This document shows positions 7,402 to 15,967 of a stretch of 20,333 bases of DNA, piece by piece. The position numbers were made by a program, and so were the translations under genes. Below the pieces are notes generated by a model. The model did not search any database. It was not told the origin of the DNA and saw nothing but the letters and a program-made list of their open reading frames with translations. The stretch comes from Synergistaceae bacterium (lineage in GTDB: Bacteria; Synergistota; Synergistia; Synergistales; Synergistaceae). How positions within the stretch are numbered: position 1 is the stretch's first letter; each line of letters begins with the position of its first letter. The DNA lies in the NCBI GenBank assembly GCA_012513245.1, contig JAAZCN010000188.1, positions 1 to 20,333 on the forward strand, written 5' to 3'.

Positions 7402-7830
7402 ATGACAGCTCCTGTATGTATGGAATACAGGATCGAAGGTAACGACTTCATGGTGGCAGGAATTGCATCAAATAATATAAAAAACACCCTTAAAATGCTT
7501 GGGATACAGTCTGATATATGCATAAGGGCTGCTGTAATTGCATACGAAACAGAAATAAATCTGGTGATCCACGCAAATGGCGGGGTACTGAAAGCCGTTA
7601 TATCAGAAGATAAGCTTGAAATATCCGCAGAGGACCAGGGACCCGGGATCCCGGACATTAAACAGGCGATGACAGAGGGATATACCACTGCCTCGAACCA
7701 GGCCAGGGAAATGGGATTTGGCGCAGGCATGGGGCTTCCGAACATAAAGAGGAACTCGGATCTTTTCGAGATAGAATCGACTCCCGGTACCGGAACTGTA
7801 TTAAAATCAACTGTGTTTTTCAATAAATAA
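7402..7830 (+). CDS. RsbW/anti-sigma-like ATP-binding protein
   Basis: This 142-residue GHKL-fold protein resembles the RsbW/RsbT/SpoIIAB group. The N-box is AYETEINLVIHANGG (about 47-61, E49 and N53), the G1 box is AEDQGPGIPD (about 76-85) and the glycine-rich lid is GFGAGMGLPNIKRNSD. RsbW-type proteins phosphorylate or bind partners in partner-switching pathways. No anti-anti-sigma partner is seen in the window. The start is uncertain: ATG 7402 has no clear ribosome-binding site and may depend on coupling with the stop 4 nt upstream; ATG 7420 is possible. Residues from MEYRIEGNDF onward match the usual family start. Confidence 0.82.
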   Translation: MTAPVCMEYRIEGNDFMVAGIASNNIKNTLKMLGIQSDICIRAAVIAYETEINLVIHANGGVLKAVISEDKLEISAEDQGPGIPDIKQAMTEGYTTASNQAREMGFGAGMGLPNIKRNSDLFEIESTPGTGTVLKSTVFFNK

Positions 7831-7957
7831 CGAATAGAGAAGAGCCCCGCCCATAAGCTTATCCAGATCAGACAGACTATTTTTACTTTTGATTCCGACT
7901 GATTTACTGTTTAAAACAAACAACTCTCAGCTACGGATCCGCTGCAGTTATTGAATC

Positions 7958-7992
7958 CAGCCGTTACCAGAATTCCTGCTATATGCCGGCTG
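7958..7992 (+). other. Inverted repeat in the leader of the HydS-like gene
   Basis: The 181-bp gap 7831-8011 has no gene. CAGCCG at 7958-7963 and CGGCTG at 7987-7992 form an imperfectly spaced inverted repeat ending 3 bp before GGAGGAG, the ribosome-binding site of the gene at 8012. The hairpin is small and its role is unknown. Confidence 0.3.
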
Positions 7993-8011
7993 TTACGGAG
8001 GAGCGAACCGC

Positions 8012-9331
8012 ATGGAACATAGTATAAAAATATCAAAAGATGCATGTCAGGGATGCGTGAACTGTATAAGAGTCTGCCCTACAGAAGCAATACGTGTTGT
8101 TAACGGTGAGATCAGCATCATAGAAGAACTCTGCATAGACTGTGGAGAATGTCTCCGATCCTGCACACGTTCAGCTCTTGGTATATATGAAGACGACTGG
8201 AACAGGATAAAGGAATCATCGAGGGTAATGATGGTTCCGGATCCGGCATTTTTCTCTCAGTTCAGCCATTATAGCCGGCCCGGTGACTTGGAAGACGTAC
8301 TTAAATCACTGGACTTCAAGCCCCTCATAGATGAAGTGGAGGATGCCTTTGATCTCACTGCCTATGCTATAGCACAGCTTATCAATAGGTCGTCCAAAAC
8401 CGCTTTGCCGCTTGTCTCAGTATATTGTCCTTCTGTCCTCAGGCTGATACAGACTAAATTCCCCGAGCTGCTTTCAAGAGTTGTCCCGGTCCGTTCTCCA
8501 CTGGAAATAGCAGGAACGTTATGGAGGATGAGGACTAGCAGCGATGCTCCTATTACTCTTCTTGCCCCCTGTCCGGCTAAAATAACGATGGTAAGGGAAC
8601 CTCTTGATAATGGGGTCTCTCCTCTTACATACGGGGTTACTGTGAGAAAGGTAGCAAGGAGTATCATGGCTGAAGGTGAAATAAATCTTGAACATGAACA
8701 AACCTTAAGAAAAAGGAATAACAGATGGATACAATGGGCGAGACGCGGCGGCGAATCAAAACATGTTCAGGCCTTTTCGGACAGGAAACTGACGATCCTG
8801 GCGGTCTCCGGCATGAGGAACACGCTTGACATACTTCAGGAACTGGAGCTGGGAAGACTGCGAGGCGTTGATTTTATAGAATGCCGTGTATGTGATACGG
8901 GGTGTGTTGGCGGCGTTGGAACTGCAGATTCACGTTTTCTTGCCAATCTTCGCCTGGGCAGCATTGAAACCGACTGGAGTATCTCCCCGAAAGAACTTTC
9001 AAGAGCAGAGGAACTCTTTACAACCGATATATGGTCTGTCGCAAGGGAATACCAACCCAGACCGCGCCTTCCCCTCTCTGATAATGTTGCAGACGCCATG
9101 GTAAAGCTACAGCAGATGAAAGAGATCTATAACGGTCTCCCGCACATTGACTGTGGTTCATGTGGAAGACCTTCGTGCCAGGCAATGGCAGAAGAGATCG
9201 TCAGAGGGCACGGATCTGTTACAGACTGTATTTTTAAACTTAGAGATAGTATCACTGCGCTTGCTAACCAAATCGTTAAACTTTCTGAATCTCAGCCGCA
9301 TACGCTTAAGAGAAAGGATGGAAAACGTTGA
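8012..9331 (+). CDS. HydS-like [FeFe]-hydrogenase-domain Fe-S protein (putative redox/H2 sensor)
   Basis: This cytoplasmic protein has 439 residues. Two [4Fe-4S] ferredoxin motifs come first (C12, C15, C18, C22 and C41, C44, C47, C51). A hydrogenase large-subunit-like domain follows (about 70-330), then a CGSCGRPSC Fe-S module (C381, C384, C389, C406). Possible H-cluster ligands are C139, C187, C294 and C298, with K190 kept in PCPAK. The proton-relay cysteine before C139 is Tyr138, as VYCP replaces the TSCCP of catalytic enzymes. Such changes, plus the accessory Fe-S module, are known in sensory-type (HydS) [FeFe] hydrogenases. There is no PAS domain. GGAGGAG precedes the ATG, and the stop overlaps the next gene start (TTGA). 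Confidence 0.85.
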   Translation: MEHSIKISKDACQGCVNCIRVCPTEAIRVVNGEISIIEELCIDCGECLRSCTRSALGIYEDDWNRIKESSRVMMVPDPAFFSQFSHYSRPGDLEDVLKSLDFKPLIDEVEDAFDLTAYAIAQLINRSSKTALPLVSVYCPSVLRLIQTKFPELLSRVVPVRSPLEIAGTLWRMRTSSDAPITLLAPCPAKITMVREPLDNGVSPLTYGVTVRKVARSIMAEGEINLEHEQTLRKRNNRWIQWARRGGESKHVQAFSDRKLTILAVSGMRNTLDILQELELGRLRGVDFIECRVCDTGCVGGVGTADSRFLANLRLGSIETDWSISPKELSRAEELFTTDIWSVAREYQPRPRLPLSDNVADAMVKLQQMKEIYNGLPHIDCGSCGRPSCQAMAEEIVRGHGSVTDCIFKLRDSITALANQIVKLSESQPHTLKRKDGKR

Positions 9332-9663
9332 AAATAGAGGAACTTTGCAAAGAACTAAATGCAGACGTACAGGTCTTGGGAGATTTGGAGAAGGATGTGA
9401 CCAAGGCAGCCGCCGGAGATCTACTCAGTTTTATAATGGGAACAGTATCCGAGGGCTCAGCGTGGATAACGATACAGGCACATTTAAATGTTGCCGCTGT
9501 TGCAGTCCTGAAAGATATTCCTGTCATCATCCTTGCATCCGGCCGAAAGGCTCCGCCGGACCTTATTGAACGTTGCAGAACAGAAAATATATGTATCGCG
9601 TCAGTCAACGAATCTATATTTAACACATGCAAAAGACTCTCTGAACTTGGCATAAAAGGGTAA
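9328..9663 (+). CDS. DRTGG-domain protein, copy 2
   Basis: This 111-residue protein is closer to the classic hydrogenase-associated DRTGG family than copy 1. It shows KIEELCKELNADVQVLG, GDLLSFIMGTVSEGSAWITI, QAHLNVAAVAVL and the ASVNESIFNTCKRLSELG end. The start is a TTG overlapping the HydS-like stop (TTGA), with AAAGGA about 9 nt upstream, so translation is probably coupled. Coupling to a hydrogenase-like sensor and a PHP phosphoesterase suggests a ligand-binding or adaptor role in the same signalling unit (inference). Confidence 0.85.
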   Translation: MKIEELCKELNADVQVLGDLEKDVTKAAAGDLLSFIMGTVSEGSAWITIQAHLNVAAVAVLKDIPVIILASGRKAPPDLIERCRTENICIASVNESIFNTCKRLSELGIKG

Positions 9664-9669
9664 TTAACT

Positions 9670-10419
9670 ATGCTGAAGCCTTTCTGGGTCGATCTCCACA
9701 TCCATACGGCCCTCTCTCCCTGCGGAAGTCTGGAGATGGGTGCTCCTGAGATAGTTTCAGCTGCCAGAAGAGCCCGGATCGATGTAATTGGCATAGCCGA
9801 CCATAACACCTGCGATAACTTCCCCGCCATATCAGAGGCAGCGGAAGGAGACCCGGTCGTACTGCCATGTATTGAGACCCAGAGCGCAGAGGACATACAT
9901 ACCCTATGCGTTTTTCCTGATTTCAAAACTGCAATGGAGTACAAATCCTGGCTTTGGGAAAAGATTCTGCCTATAAAAAACGATGTTGATTATTTCGGGG
10001 ATCAGGTAGTCTTGGACCATTGCAACAACATCCTGAGAGAAGAGGAGATTCTTCTTATCCAGGGAGCGGGATATGAGGTAGACCAGATAGTATCAAAAGT
10101 ACAGGCTCTTGGAGGTATTGCGATACTTGCACACGTTGACAGGCCCTCTTTTTCCTATCCTGTCGCGCTGGGGCCCATGCCCGTAGATTACCCGGCGGAT
10201 GCTTTTGAGCTCTCCTGGAGGATCAATTCATCTCAGGCTGCTGTTTGGAGGGAAAAGTATCCCGGGAGAACATTTATAAGATCTTCTGATTCACATACCC
10301 TGGATACGATCTCCAGAGACAACTGCACTAAAATGATGCTTAAAACGCCGACTTTTGAAGAGATCAGGAAGGCTATAAGAGGAGAAGAAGGAAGAAGGAT
10401 CTCCTGGCCGTGGGGTTGA
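9670..10419 (+). CDS. PHP-domain metal-dependent phosphoesterase
   Basis: PHP-domain hydrolases use a cluster of metal ligands, all visible in this 249-residue protein. They are DLHIHTALSPCG near residue 10, IADHNT near residue 42, CIETQS near residue 67, LDHCNN, LAHVDRPS and the terminal SSDSHTLD. Relatives act on phosphate esters such as histidinol phosphate, nucleotides or 3',5'-nucleotide bisphosphates; the substrate here is unknown. It follows the second DRTGG gene after 6 bp, completing the module. As the only clear hydrolytic enzyme of the set, it may make or remove a small phosphorylated signal (inference). Confidence 0.92.
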   Translation: MLKPFWVDLHIHTALSPCGSLEMGAPEIVSAARRARIDVIGIADHNTCDNFPAISEAAEGDPVVLPCIETQSAEDIHTLCVFPDFKTAMEYKSWLWEKILPIKNDVDYFGDQVVLDHCNNILREEEILLIQGAGYEVDQIVSKVQALGGIAILAHVDRPSFSYPVALGPMPVDYPADAFELSWRINSSQAAVWREKYPGRTFIRSSDSHTLDTISRDNCTKMMLKTPTFEEIRKAIRGEEGRRISWPWG

Positions 10420-10452
10420 TAATTTTTATAGACAGCCAGATCAAATTTTTAT

Positions 10453-10490
10453 AAAAAAAGAGCTCTGCCTCAAGATAGGACAGAGCTCTT
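10453..10490 (-). terminator. Intrinsic terminator of the ferritin-like gene
   Basis: AAGAGCTCTG (10458-10467) and CAGAGCTCTT (10481-10490) form a perfect 10-bp stem. On the minus strand it runs straight into a T-run at 10453-10459. The plus strand lacks a long T-run, so it is weaker for the convergent PHP gene. Confidence 0.85.
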
Positions 10491-10526
10491 ATCCGTCCCG
10501 TAGAGATTTTTTGGGAAAGAGGTGTC

Positions 10527-10979
10527 CTACCAGACTTCAATAAATGCTATGTCGGTGTAGATACCTTCGAGGCGTACCTTATGTCCACGTTCCATCTTTA
10601 CCAGCTCAAGGAAGGTCTCCTTCTGCTTGGTTTCCTCGCTGGCATCTGCGAACTGCTGGTACATTTCCATAGCCTCCTGCTCTTTTTTCATGGCAAGGGC
10701 AACGGCATCTTTGAATGGCATGTCGGTAGAAAGTACCTGAGGAGCTTCGACGGTCTCCGCGACCTTGTAATCCTTCTCTTCGTTGAACTTCATGTCTTTC
10801 ATTTCATTGTTTAGAAAACCTTCAAGCAGCGCCTTGTGTCCGGCCTCTTCTTCCGCAAGTTCCTGAAAGATCTTTTTCCTTGCCGGATCTTTCATTTTTG
10901 CTGCGGCATCCCGGTAGAACTCATAAGCTTCTACTTCGTTACATATCGCCATTTTTAATATTTCTTTGTAATTTTTCAT
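10527..10979 (-). CDS. Ferritin-like/rubrerythrin-type diiron protein
   Basis: This four-helix-bundle diiron protein has 150 residues. Helix motifs carrying likely iron ligands are NEVEAYEFY (about 14-22), EEEAGHKALLEG (about 42-53), KKEQEAMEMYQQFAD (about 98-112) and MERGHKVRLEGIY (about 128-140). The C-terminal IEVW ending is common in this group. There is no C-terminal rubredoxin domain, so it is shorter than classical rubrerythrin. Such proteins in anaerobes usually help with peroxide or iron stress. It has its own promoter, a strong GAGGGG ribosome-binding site and its own terminator. Confidence 0.9.
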   Translation of the reverse strand: MKNYKEILKMAICNEVEAYEFYRDAAAKMKDPARKKIFQELAEEEAGHKALLEGFLNNEMKDMKFNEEKDYKVAETVEAPQVLSTDMPFKDAVALAMKKEQEAMEMYQQFADASEETKQKETFLELVKMERGHKVRLEGIYTDIAFIEVW

Positions 10980-11006
10980 TTTGATCCCCTCTCTTTTTAC
11001 CCTGTC

Positions 11007-11034
11007 ACTATAGGAAGCACAGGGAGTATTTAAA
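11007..11034 (-). promoter_or_regulatory. Promoter of the ferritin-like gene, overlapped by an inverted repeat
   Basis: On the minus strand TTTAAA (11029-11034) and TATAGT (11007-11012) are 16 bp apart. The inverted repeat CCCTGT (11000-11005) and ACAGGG (11019-11024) flanks the -10 box, a position that would let a repressor (for example a redox or metal regulator) block transcription. The regulator is unknown. Confidence 0.5.
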
Positions 11035-11090
11035 GTAATTATCTTCTATGCCCGTCATATGAGGTAGGCTAAATGACTGGATCTTTGTGC

Positions 11091-11636
11091 TCAGACAGTC
11101 CGCCACTCACCATTTTCGAATGTTTCAAGAGAGATCGGATAGAGATGAAAGTAAAGTGCACAGAGTTCAAGGCTCCTTGTCTCTAATGCTTCTTTGACTG
11201 TCGGATATTCTTTTAATTTTTCAAGTTGACGAACTGCCTGAGCCTTTTCGGCCTCTTCAAGGTTGGATCCTGTATATTTTTCCTGTTCGAGCCATTTTCT
11301 TAGCCCTTCTGTATCCAGGTGATCTTTATCTTCTGTAGCTTTTACAGCTCCGCATTGGTTGTGGGCGAGCATTGCCAATCTTTTGATCTTAAGGTGCTTG
11401 ATCGCATAATCAATGCATGCCCTTACTGAAGATTCTTCTGTTCTGGCAAGGTTTCCAACGTTCCTAAGGATGAAGATTTCCCCCGGTTTTGCATCGAAGA
11501 TATATTCCGGAATTATCCTGCTGTCGCTGCACGAGATCATCATGGTGTGTGGACTCTGTCCGGCGACCAGTCCGGCATAAAAATCTGTGTCAGCCTTTAC
11601 TGCGAAGCGATTTAAACCATCTGCAAGTTCCTTCAT
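11091..11636 (-). CDS. can: Beta-class carbonic anhydrase
   Basis: Carbonic anhydrase interconverts CO2 and bicarbonate using Zn(II). In this 181-residue protein the zinc ligands are C36, H92 and C95 (MMISCSDSR at about 32-40 and LAHNQCGAV). D38 and R40 form the catalytic Asp-Arg pair. There is no signal peptide, so it is cytoplasmic. The start lies 2 bp after the mobA stop, with AGGAAGTGAG across the junction, so the two genes are translationally coupled. It is the last gene of the formate dehydrogenase operon and probably converts the CO2 produced or consumed by FdhA to or from bicarbonate (inference). Confidence 0.93.
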   Translation of the reverse strand: MKELADGLNRFAVKADTDFYAGLVAGQSPHTMMISCSDSRIIPEYIFDAKPGEIFILRNVGNLARTEESSVRACIDYAIKHLKIKRLAMLAHNQCGAVKATEDKDHLDTEGLRKWLEQEKYTGSNLEEAEKAQAVRQLEKLKEYPTVKEALETRSLELCALYFHLYPISLETFENGEWRTV

Positions 11637-11638
11637 AG

Positions 11639-12334
11639 TTATCTCACTTCCTGGCTGAGTTTCATTTTTTCCACATCGTGGGGTGTGTTGAGGTTAAAAA
11701 ACGATCTTCCTTCATCACCAAACTTTTGGAGCTTTTTTTCGTTGATCACGGTAAGCCTGATGTCGGAGTAGAATTGTTTGATTCTTCTGTCTCCGCGCTG
11801 CATGGCATCAGAAACAGCGCATATACAGCTTTTACGATAGAATGCATGGAGAGGCTCCAAAAATCCTTTCCTTTCTGCTACCACTGCATCGTTGTTTACG
11901 CTGCAGAAACAACTCATTCCTTTTATTACATCCGGGTCAGGGGAGGGCATATCGCAGCCCAGAAGGAATCCCCATTCTTCTTTCATATGGCGAAGGCCGT
12001 TGTAAAGACCTTCGAGCGGTCCTTTTGCCCTTACTCTATCCTCCACTACCGCTATGTTCCATTTATTGACGAGCGGAGAGAGGGCTTCTTTTACCCTTGA
12101 AGATTCTCCGGGGGCAACGAGCAGGATGACTTCCTTAAAAAGAGGTGCAACGATCTCGAGGGTGCCCTCAATAAGAAGGGAACCCTCGAGTTCAAGGTAA
12201 AGTTTGTTCCTGCCACCCATTCTTGAGCCCTGACCGCCGGCCAGCAGAAGCAGCGAAGCGTGGAGGCGCTCCTTGTGTGCTGTACTGCTGACCGGAGTAG
12301 ATACCAGGGTCTTGTTATGAAGGGGAGGTTTCAT
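11639..12334 (-). CDS. mobA: Molybdenum cofactor guanylyltransferase MobA
   Basis: MobA attaches GMP to molybdopterin, making the bis-guanine-dinucleotide cofactor that formate dehydrogenase needs. The 231-residue protein has the nucleotidyltransferase loop LLAGGQGSRMGGRNK (about 30-44), GPLEGLYNGL (about 105-114), GCDMP (about 126-130, D128) and the closing FFNLNTPHDVEKMK. About 25 extra residues precede the core. No good ribosome-binding site precedes the ATG, which lies 11 nt after the focA stop, so translation may depend on coupling. It lies within the operon of its client enzyme. Confidence 0.92.
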   Translation of the reverse strand: MKPPLHNKTLVSTPVSSTAHKERLHASLLLLAGGQGSRMGGRNKLYLELEGSLLIEGTLEIVAPLFKEVILLVAPGESSRVKEALSPLVNKWNIAVVEDRVRAKGPLEGLYNGLRHMKEEWGFLLGCDMPSPDPDVIKGMSCFCSVNNDAVVAERKGFLEPLHAFYRKSCICAVSDAMQRGDRRIKQFYSDIRLTVINEKKLQKFGDEGRSFFNLNTPHDVEKMKLSQEVR

Positions 12335-12345
12335 GATCAGCTGTT

Positions 12346-13179
12346 TTATGCTTTGGGTTCGTCAAGAGCTCCTGAGAATACCATATAGTAAAGAACTGCG
12401 ACGAACAGAATGCCACCGATCATATTGCCTATGGTAACAGGGATTATGTTTCCCCAGTACCCGCCCATTGTTAGAGCAGCTAGTTTGTCAGGTACAACTG
12501 CGGCGAGTTCAACTGTCGAAGCATCTCCGCCTTTGATGAACAGTCCCAGCGCTATGAAGTACATATTTGCAATGCTGTGTTCAAAGCCCATCGTTACGAA
12601 TCCGGCGATGGGGATGAGGCAGCAGATGTATTTGCTCATTACATCCATTGCTGAGAATGACATCCATACTGCCAGAACGACCAGCCAGTTACAGAGTACT
12701 CCTCTGAATACCATCTGGGCGACGGGAAGATTTACCTTTGCAACAGCGATTTTAAGGGCGTTCACTCCCGTAGCACCTGTGGCAAGCCCTGTGTTGTAGA
12801 TCATCCACGCCATAAAAACCGAGCCTATGAGGTTCGCGATGTAGACGACGGTCCAGTTTTTAAGCACACCCTGGAAAGTGGCACATCCGTTGAGCATGCC
12901 TATGGGCATAAGGCAGTTTCCCGTGAAAAGCTCTGCTCCGCCAACAATGACGAGCATGAGTCCAAGGGCAAATACCATTCCTCCCAGCATCTTTGAGATG
13001 CCGACTCCGGCATACTGGGCAACATCCTGGGTAACAGTGGTCATCAGGAAGCCGCCGAACGCGATGTAAGCGCCTGCTAGGAAGCCCATTACGAGCAATG
13101 CCTTGATAGAGAGGGCAGCCTTGGCTTTTGCCACAGTACAGGCAGTCTTTGCTATTTCTACTGGTGGTTTGAAGTTCAT
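12346..13179 (-). CDS. focA: Formate channel/transporter of the FocA family (FNT)
   Basis: FNT proteins are pentameric inner-membrane channels carrying formate or nitrite. The 277-residue protein has six hydrophobic segments. Signature stretches are GGAELFTGNCLMPIG (about 80-94) and GFEHSIANMYF (about 192-202), whose histidine matches the gating/proton-relay His of formate channels. GGAGG lies about 11 nt upstream of the ATG. Its position between fdhA and mobA supports formate rather than nitrite as the substrate. It would bring in or release the substrate of FdhA depending on redox state. Confidence 0.93.
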   Translation of the reverse strand: MNFKPPVEIAKTACTVAKAKAALSIKALLVMGFLAGAYIAFGGFLMTTVTQDVAQYAGVGISKMLGGMVFALGLMLVIVGGAELFTGNCLMPIGMLNGCATFQGVLKNWTVVYIANLIGSVFMAWMIYNTGLATGATGVNALKIAVAKVNLPVAQMVFRGVLCNWLVVLAVWMSFSAMDVMSKYICCLIPIAGFVTMGFEHSIANMYFIALGLFIKGGDASTVELAAVVPDKLAALTMGGYWGNIIPVTIGNMIGGILFVAVLYYMVFSGALDEPKA

Positions 13180-13256
13180 TTCTAAAAACGCCTCCGTTTT
13201 AATTGTAATGAGACGGGGTAATATACACCGACCCTGTATTTTGTTGCTAAGGCTGT

Positions 13257-15950
13257 TTAGGCCTTGTTTACTTTTACTGCGCTGATCTTGAAGGCAGGGG
13301 TCTCAGAAGTGGGATCCCAGACCGAAGCAGTCAGCAGGTTGGCCGGAGCCTCTCCGAAGTGGAACGGGAGAAACACCATCTTCTCCGGGACCCTGTCGGT
13401 TATCATTGCAGCGCCTGTTACTTCGCCGCGGCGGGATTCGACTGTCACCTTTTCGCCTTCGCTGATGCCCATAGCTGCAGCGTCAACGGGGTTGACTTCG
13501 ATGTAAAGTTCCTGAACATATTTGCCTGATGCGCCTCTGCGGCTCATCGAGCCCGAATGGTAGTGGAAGAGGTTTCTTCCCGTAGTTGCGATGAACGGGT
13601 ATTCCTCATCAGGCCATTCGTGCGGTGCTATCCACTCACACGGTGAGAATGTTGCCATTCCATTTGGTCTTGCGAATTTCATTGTGTGCAGGTTAGGCGT
13701 TCCGGGGTGTTCCGGTGTCGGGCAGGGCCACTGCAGATATCCCTTGTCGAGACGTTCATGGCTCATACCTGCATAAGAAGGAACGAACTTTGCAATGTCA
13801 TCAAAGATATCTGATGCGGATTTGAAATCCCAATTATGTCCAAAACGTTTTGCAAGTTCGACAAATACAGTCCAATCTTCTCTTGCCTCTCCCGGAGGAT
13901 TTGCTGCCTTACGGAGCAGCTGTACTGCTCGGGTCGTATTGGTGGTTGTTCCGGGTTTTTCCGGCCAGCATGCGGCAGGAAGGACAACGTCGGCTTTCTG
14001 TGCCGTCTCAGTCAGGAATATATCCTGTACGACAAGGAGGTCGAGTTTGTCAAGGGCGTTAGAGACATGGTTCGTATTCGGGTCAGTTACCATTGGGTTT
14101 TCACCCATGATGTAGAGTGCTTTAAGTTCGCCTTTTCCTGCTGCTTCGATCATGGTTGAGACAGAAAGTCCGACCCTGCCCTCGTCAGGTATCTTGCATC
14201 CCCAGAAGGCTTCGATTTTTTCCGCTGCCGCGGGCAGACCAACCTTAAGGTAGCCCGGCAGTGTCGCCGGCAGGCATCCCATGTCGCATGCGCCCTGGAC
14301 GTTGTTCTGTCCGCGGAGCGGGTTGACGCCTGTTCCCGGACGGCCCAGCATTCCGCAGAGGAGTGCCAGGTTACAGCAACTGCGGACGTTGTTGGTCCCT
14401 GTTGTATGCTGTGTGATGCCCATGGTGTAGTAAAGTGCTGAGTTTGGTCCTGCCGCATAGAGACGGGCAGCCTTGCGGATAGTATCCGCAGGTATACCTG
14501 TTATGCCCTCGACATAATCGGGAGTGTACTTCTGGACCAGGGCCTTAAGTTCCTCAAACTTCTCTACTCTCTCCTCGATAAACTTCTGGTCGTGGAGATT
14601 TTCGGCAAGGATGACGTTCATCATGCCGTTGAGGAGTGCCACGTCAGACCCGCTTCTCTGCTGGATCGAGACAGTGGCCAGGTCGTGAAGCTCAATTTTG
14701 CGTGGGTCGCACACTATAAGCTTGGCGCCTTTGCGGACTTGCTCTTTTATCATCATGCCAATGACAGGATGCGCTTCTGTTGTGTTTGAACCGATCACCA
14801 TGATCGTATCGGCATGTTCGATGGACTCAAAATCATTCGTCATTGCTCCGCTTCCGAAGGTCTCACCGAGACCTGCAACTGTTGCGGAGTGTCAGAGATG
14901 GGCACAGTGGTCTATGTTATTAGTGCCCATCACCTCTCTTGCAAACCTCTGCATGAGGTAGTTGTCTTCGTTGGGACAACGGGCAGACGAGAAGAATCCG
15001 GTTTTGCCCATGTTTGCCTTGAGGCCATCGGCTATTTTATCGAGAGCCTCATCCCAGGTCGCCTTACGGAATTCGCCGTTCTCCTTGATGAGAGGCGTTG
15101 TAAGTCTGTCAGGATGGTTTACGAACTCCCACGAGAAGCGGCCTTTTACACAGGTGCGGCCCTTGTTCACGGAATTCATATTTGTATGGTCCGACGTTAC
15201 GTTTGCGATCTTGCCTGTCCTTTTATTGACCTGGACGAGAAGTTCGCATCCTACTCCGCAGTATGTGCAGATGGTTCTGGTTGTTTCAAGTTCCCAGGGG
15301 CGTCCCTTGCCCACAGCCGGTTTCTCATAGAGAGCTCCGACGGGGCATACTGCAACGCACTGTCCGCAGAAGGTACAGTCAGACTCTTCCAACCCTCTAC
15401 CAACAGGGGGCTGAACAGCTGTCTTGATACCTCGGTTCTGAAAGTCGATCGCGTGATACTGGGCGTGCTTGTCACATACCCTGATGCAGCGCCCGCAAAG
15501 AATACATTTGTTGAGGTCGCGGATGTAGAATGGATTGCTGTCATCAAGTTTGTGGTCTACACAGGTGTCTCCCTCTTCCCAGAAGGGAGATTTTTCTATC
15601 CCGAGATCATATGCGATCGCCTGAAGCTCACACTTCCCATTGCTGCTGCAGCTGAAGCAGTCCAGCGGATGGCGGATGAGAAGAAGTTCAATTACTGCCT
15701 TGCGGGCCGCACGAACTTTTTCGCTTTCAGAATTTATCACCATTCCGTCCATTATGGGAGTAGAACATGCCGTCAGAAGCTTAGGGTTGTTTTCCACTTC
15801 TACGAGACATACTCTACATGCTCCTGCTATCTCCAGCGCAGGGTGTTCACATAAGACCGGTATGTAGATGCCGGCAGCTCTTGCGGTCTGGAGGATGGTC
15901 ATCCCGGGTTGGAACTCTACGTTTTTTCCATTTATTATTGCTTTAGCCAT
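13257..15950 (-). CDS. fdhA: Selenocysteine-containing NAD-linked formate dehydrogenase, catalytic subunit
   Basis: This is one continuous 897-residue frame if the in-frame TGA at 14892-14894 is read as selenocysteine (residue 353). The surrounding NIDHCAHL-U-HSATVAGLG is the standard Mo/W-Sec site. Before it lie a [2Fe-2S] domain (C34, C45, C48, C62), a His-Cys3 [4Fe-4S] site (H94, C98, C101, C107) and two ferredoxin clusters (C149-C159 and C192-C202). A further [4Fe-4S] cluster uses C228, C231, C235 and C267. The rest binds the two molybdopterin guanine dinucleotides. It oxidises formate or reduces CO2, passing electrons to the diaphorase encoded just upstream. AGGAGTGAGG precedes the ATG. 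A normal gene caller would split it into two genes at the TGA. Confidence 0.96.
14853..14894 (-). promoter_or_regulatory. Sec UGA with a bacterial SECIS-like hairpin
   Basis: Directly after the TGA (14892-14894) the mRNA can form an outer TCCG/CGGA helix and an inner GGTCTC/GAGACC stem with a GGT loop (14853-14888). It includes the TTGCAGGTCT tract also present in the fdhF SECIS of E. coli. Position and shape fit recruitment of SelB. Part of the similarity is forced by the protein sequence. Confidence 0.8.
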
Positions 15951-15967
15951 ATTTTCTCACCTCACTC

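Noticed and set aside
10453..10490. Terminator of the PHP gene on the plus strand
   Set aside because: The stem is perfect but lacks a T-run on the plus strand; it fits the minus-strand ferritin-like gene better, though it may serve both weakly.
13257..14843. A separate 528-residue molybdopterin oxidoreductase and a truncated fdhA, that is, a pseudogene split by a stop
   Set aside because: The two parts are in the same frame, separated only by TGA at the known selenocysteine position, and a SECIS-like hairpin follows.
14814..15854. Long plus-strand ORF (346 codons) opposite fdhA
   Set aside because: It is antisense to strongly conserved formate dehydrogenase sequence, has no family motif and no ribosome-binding site.
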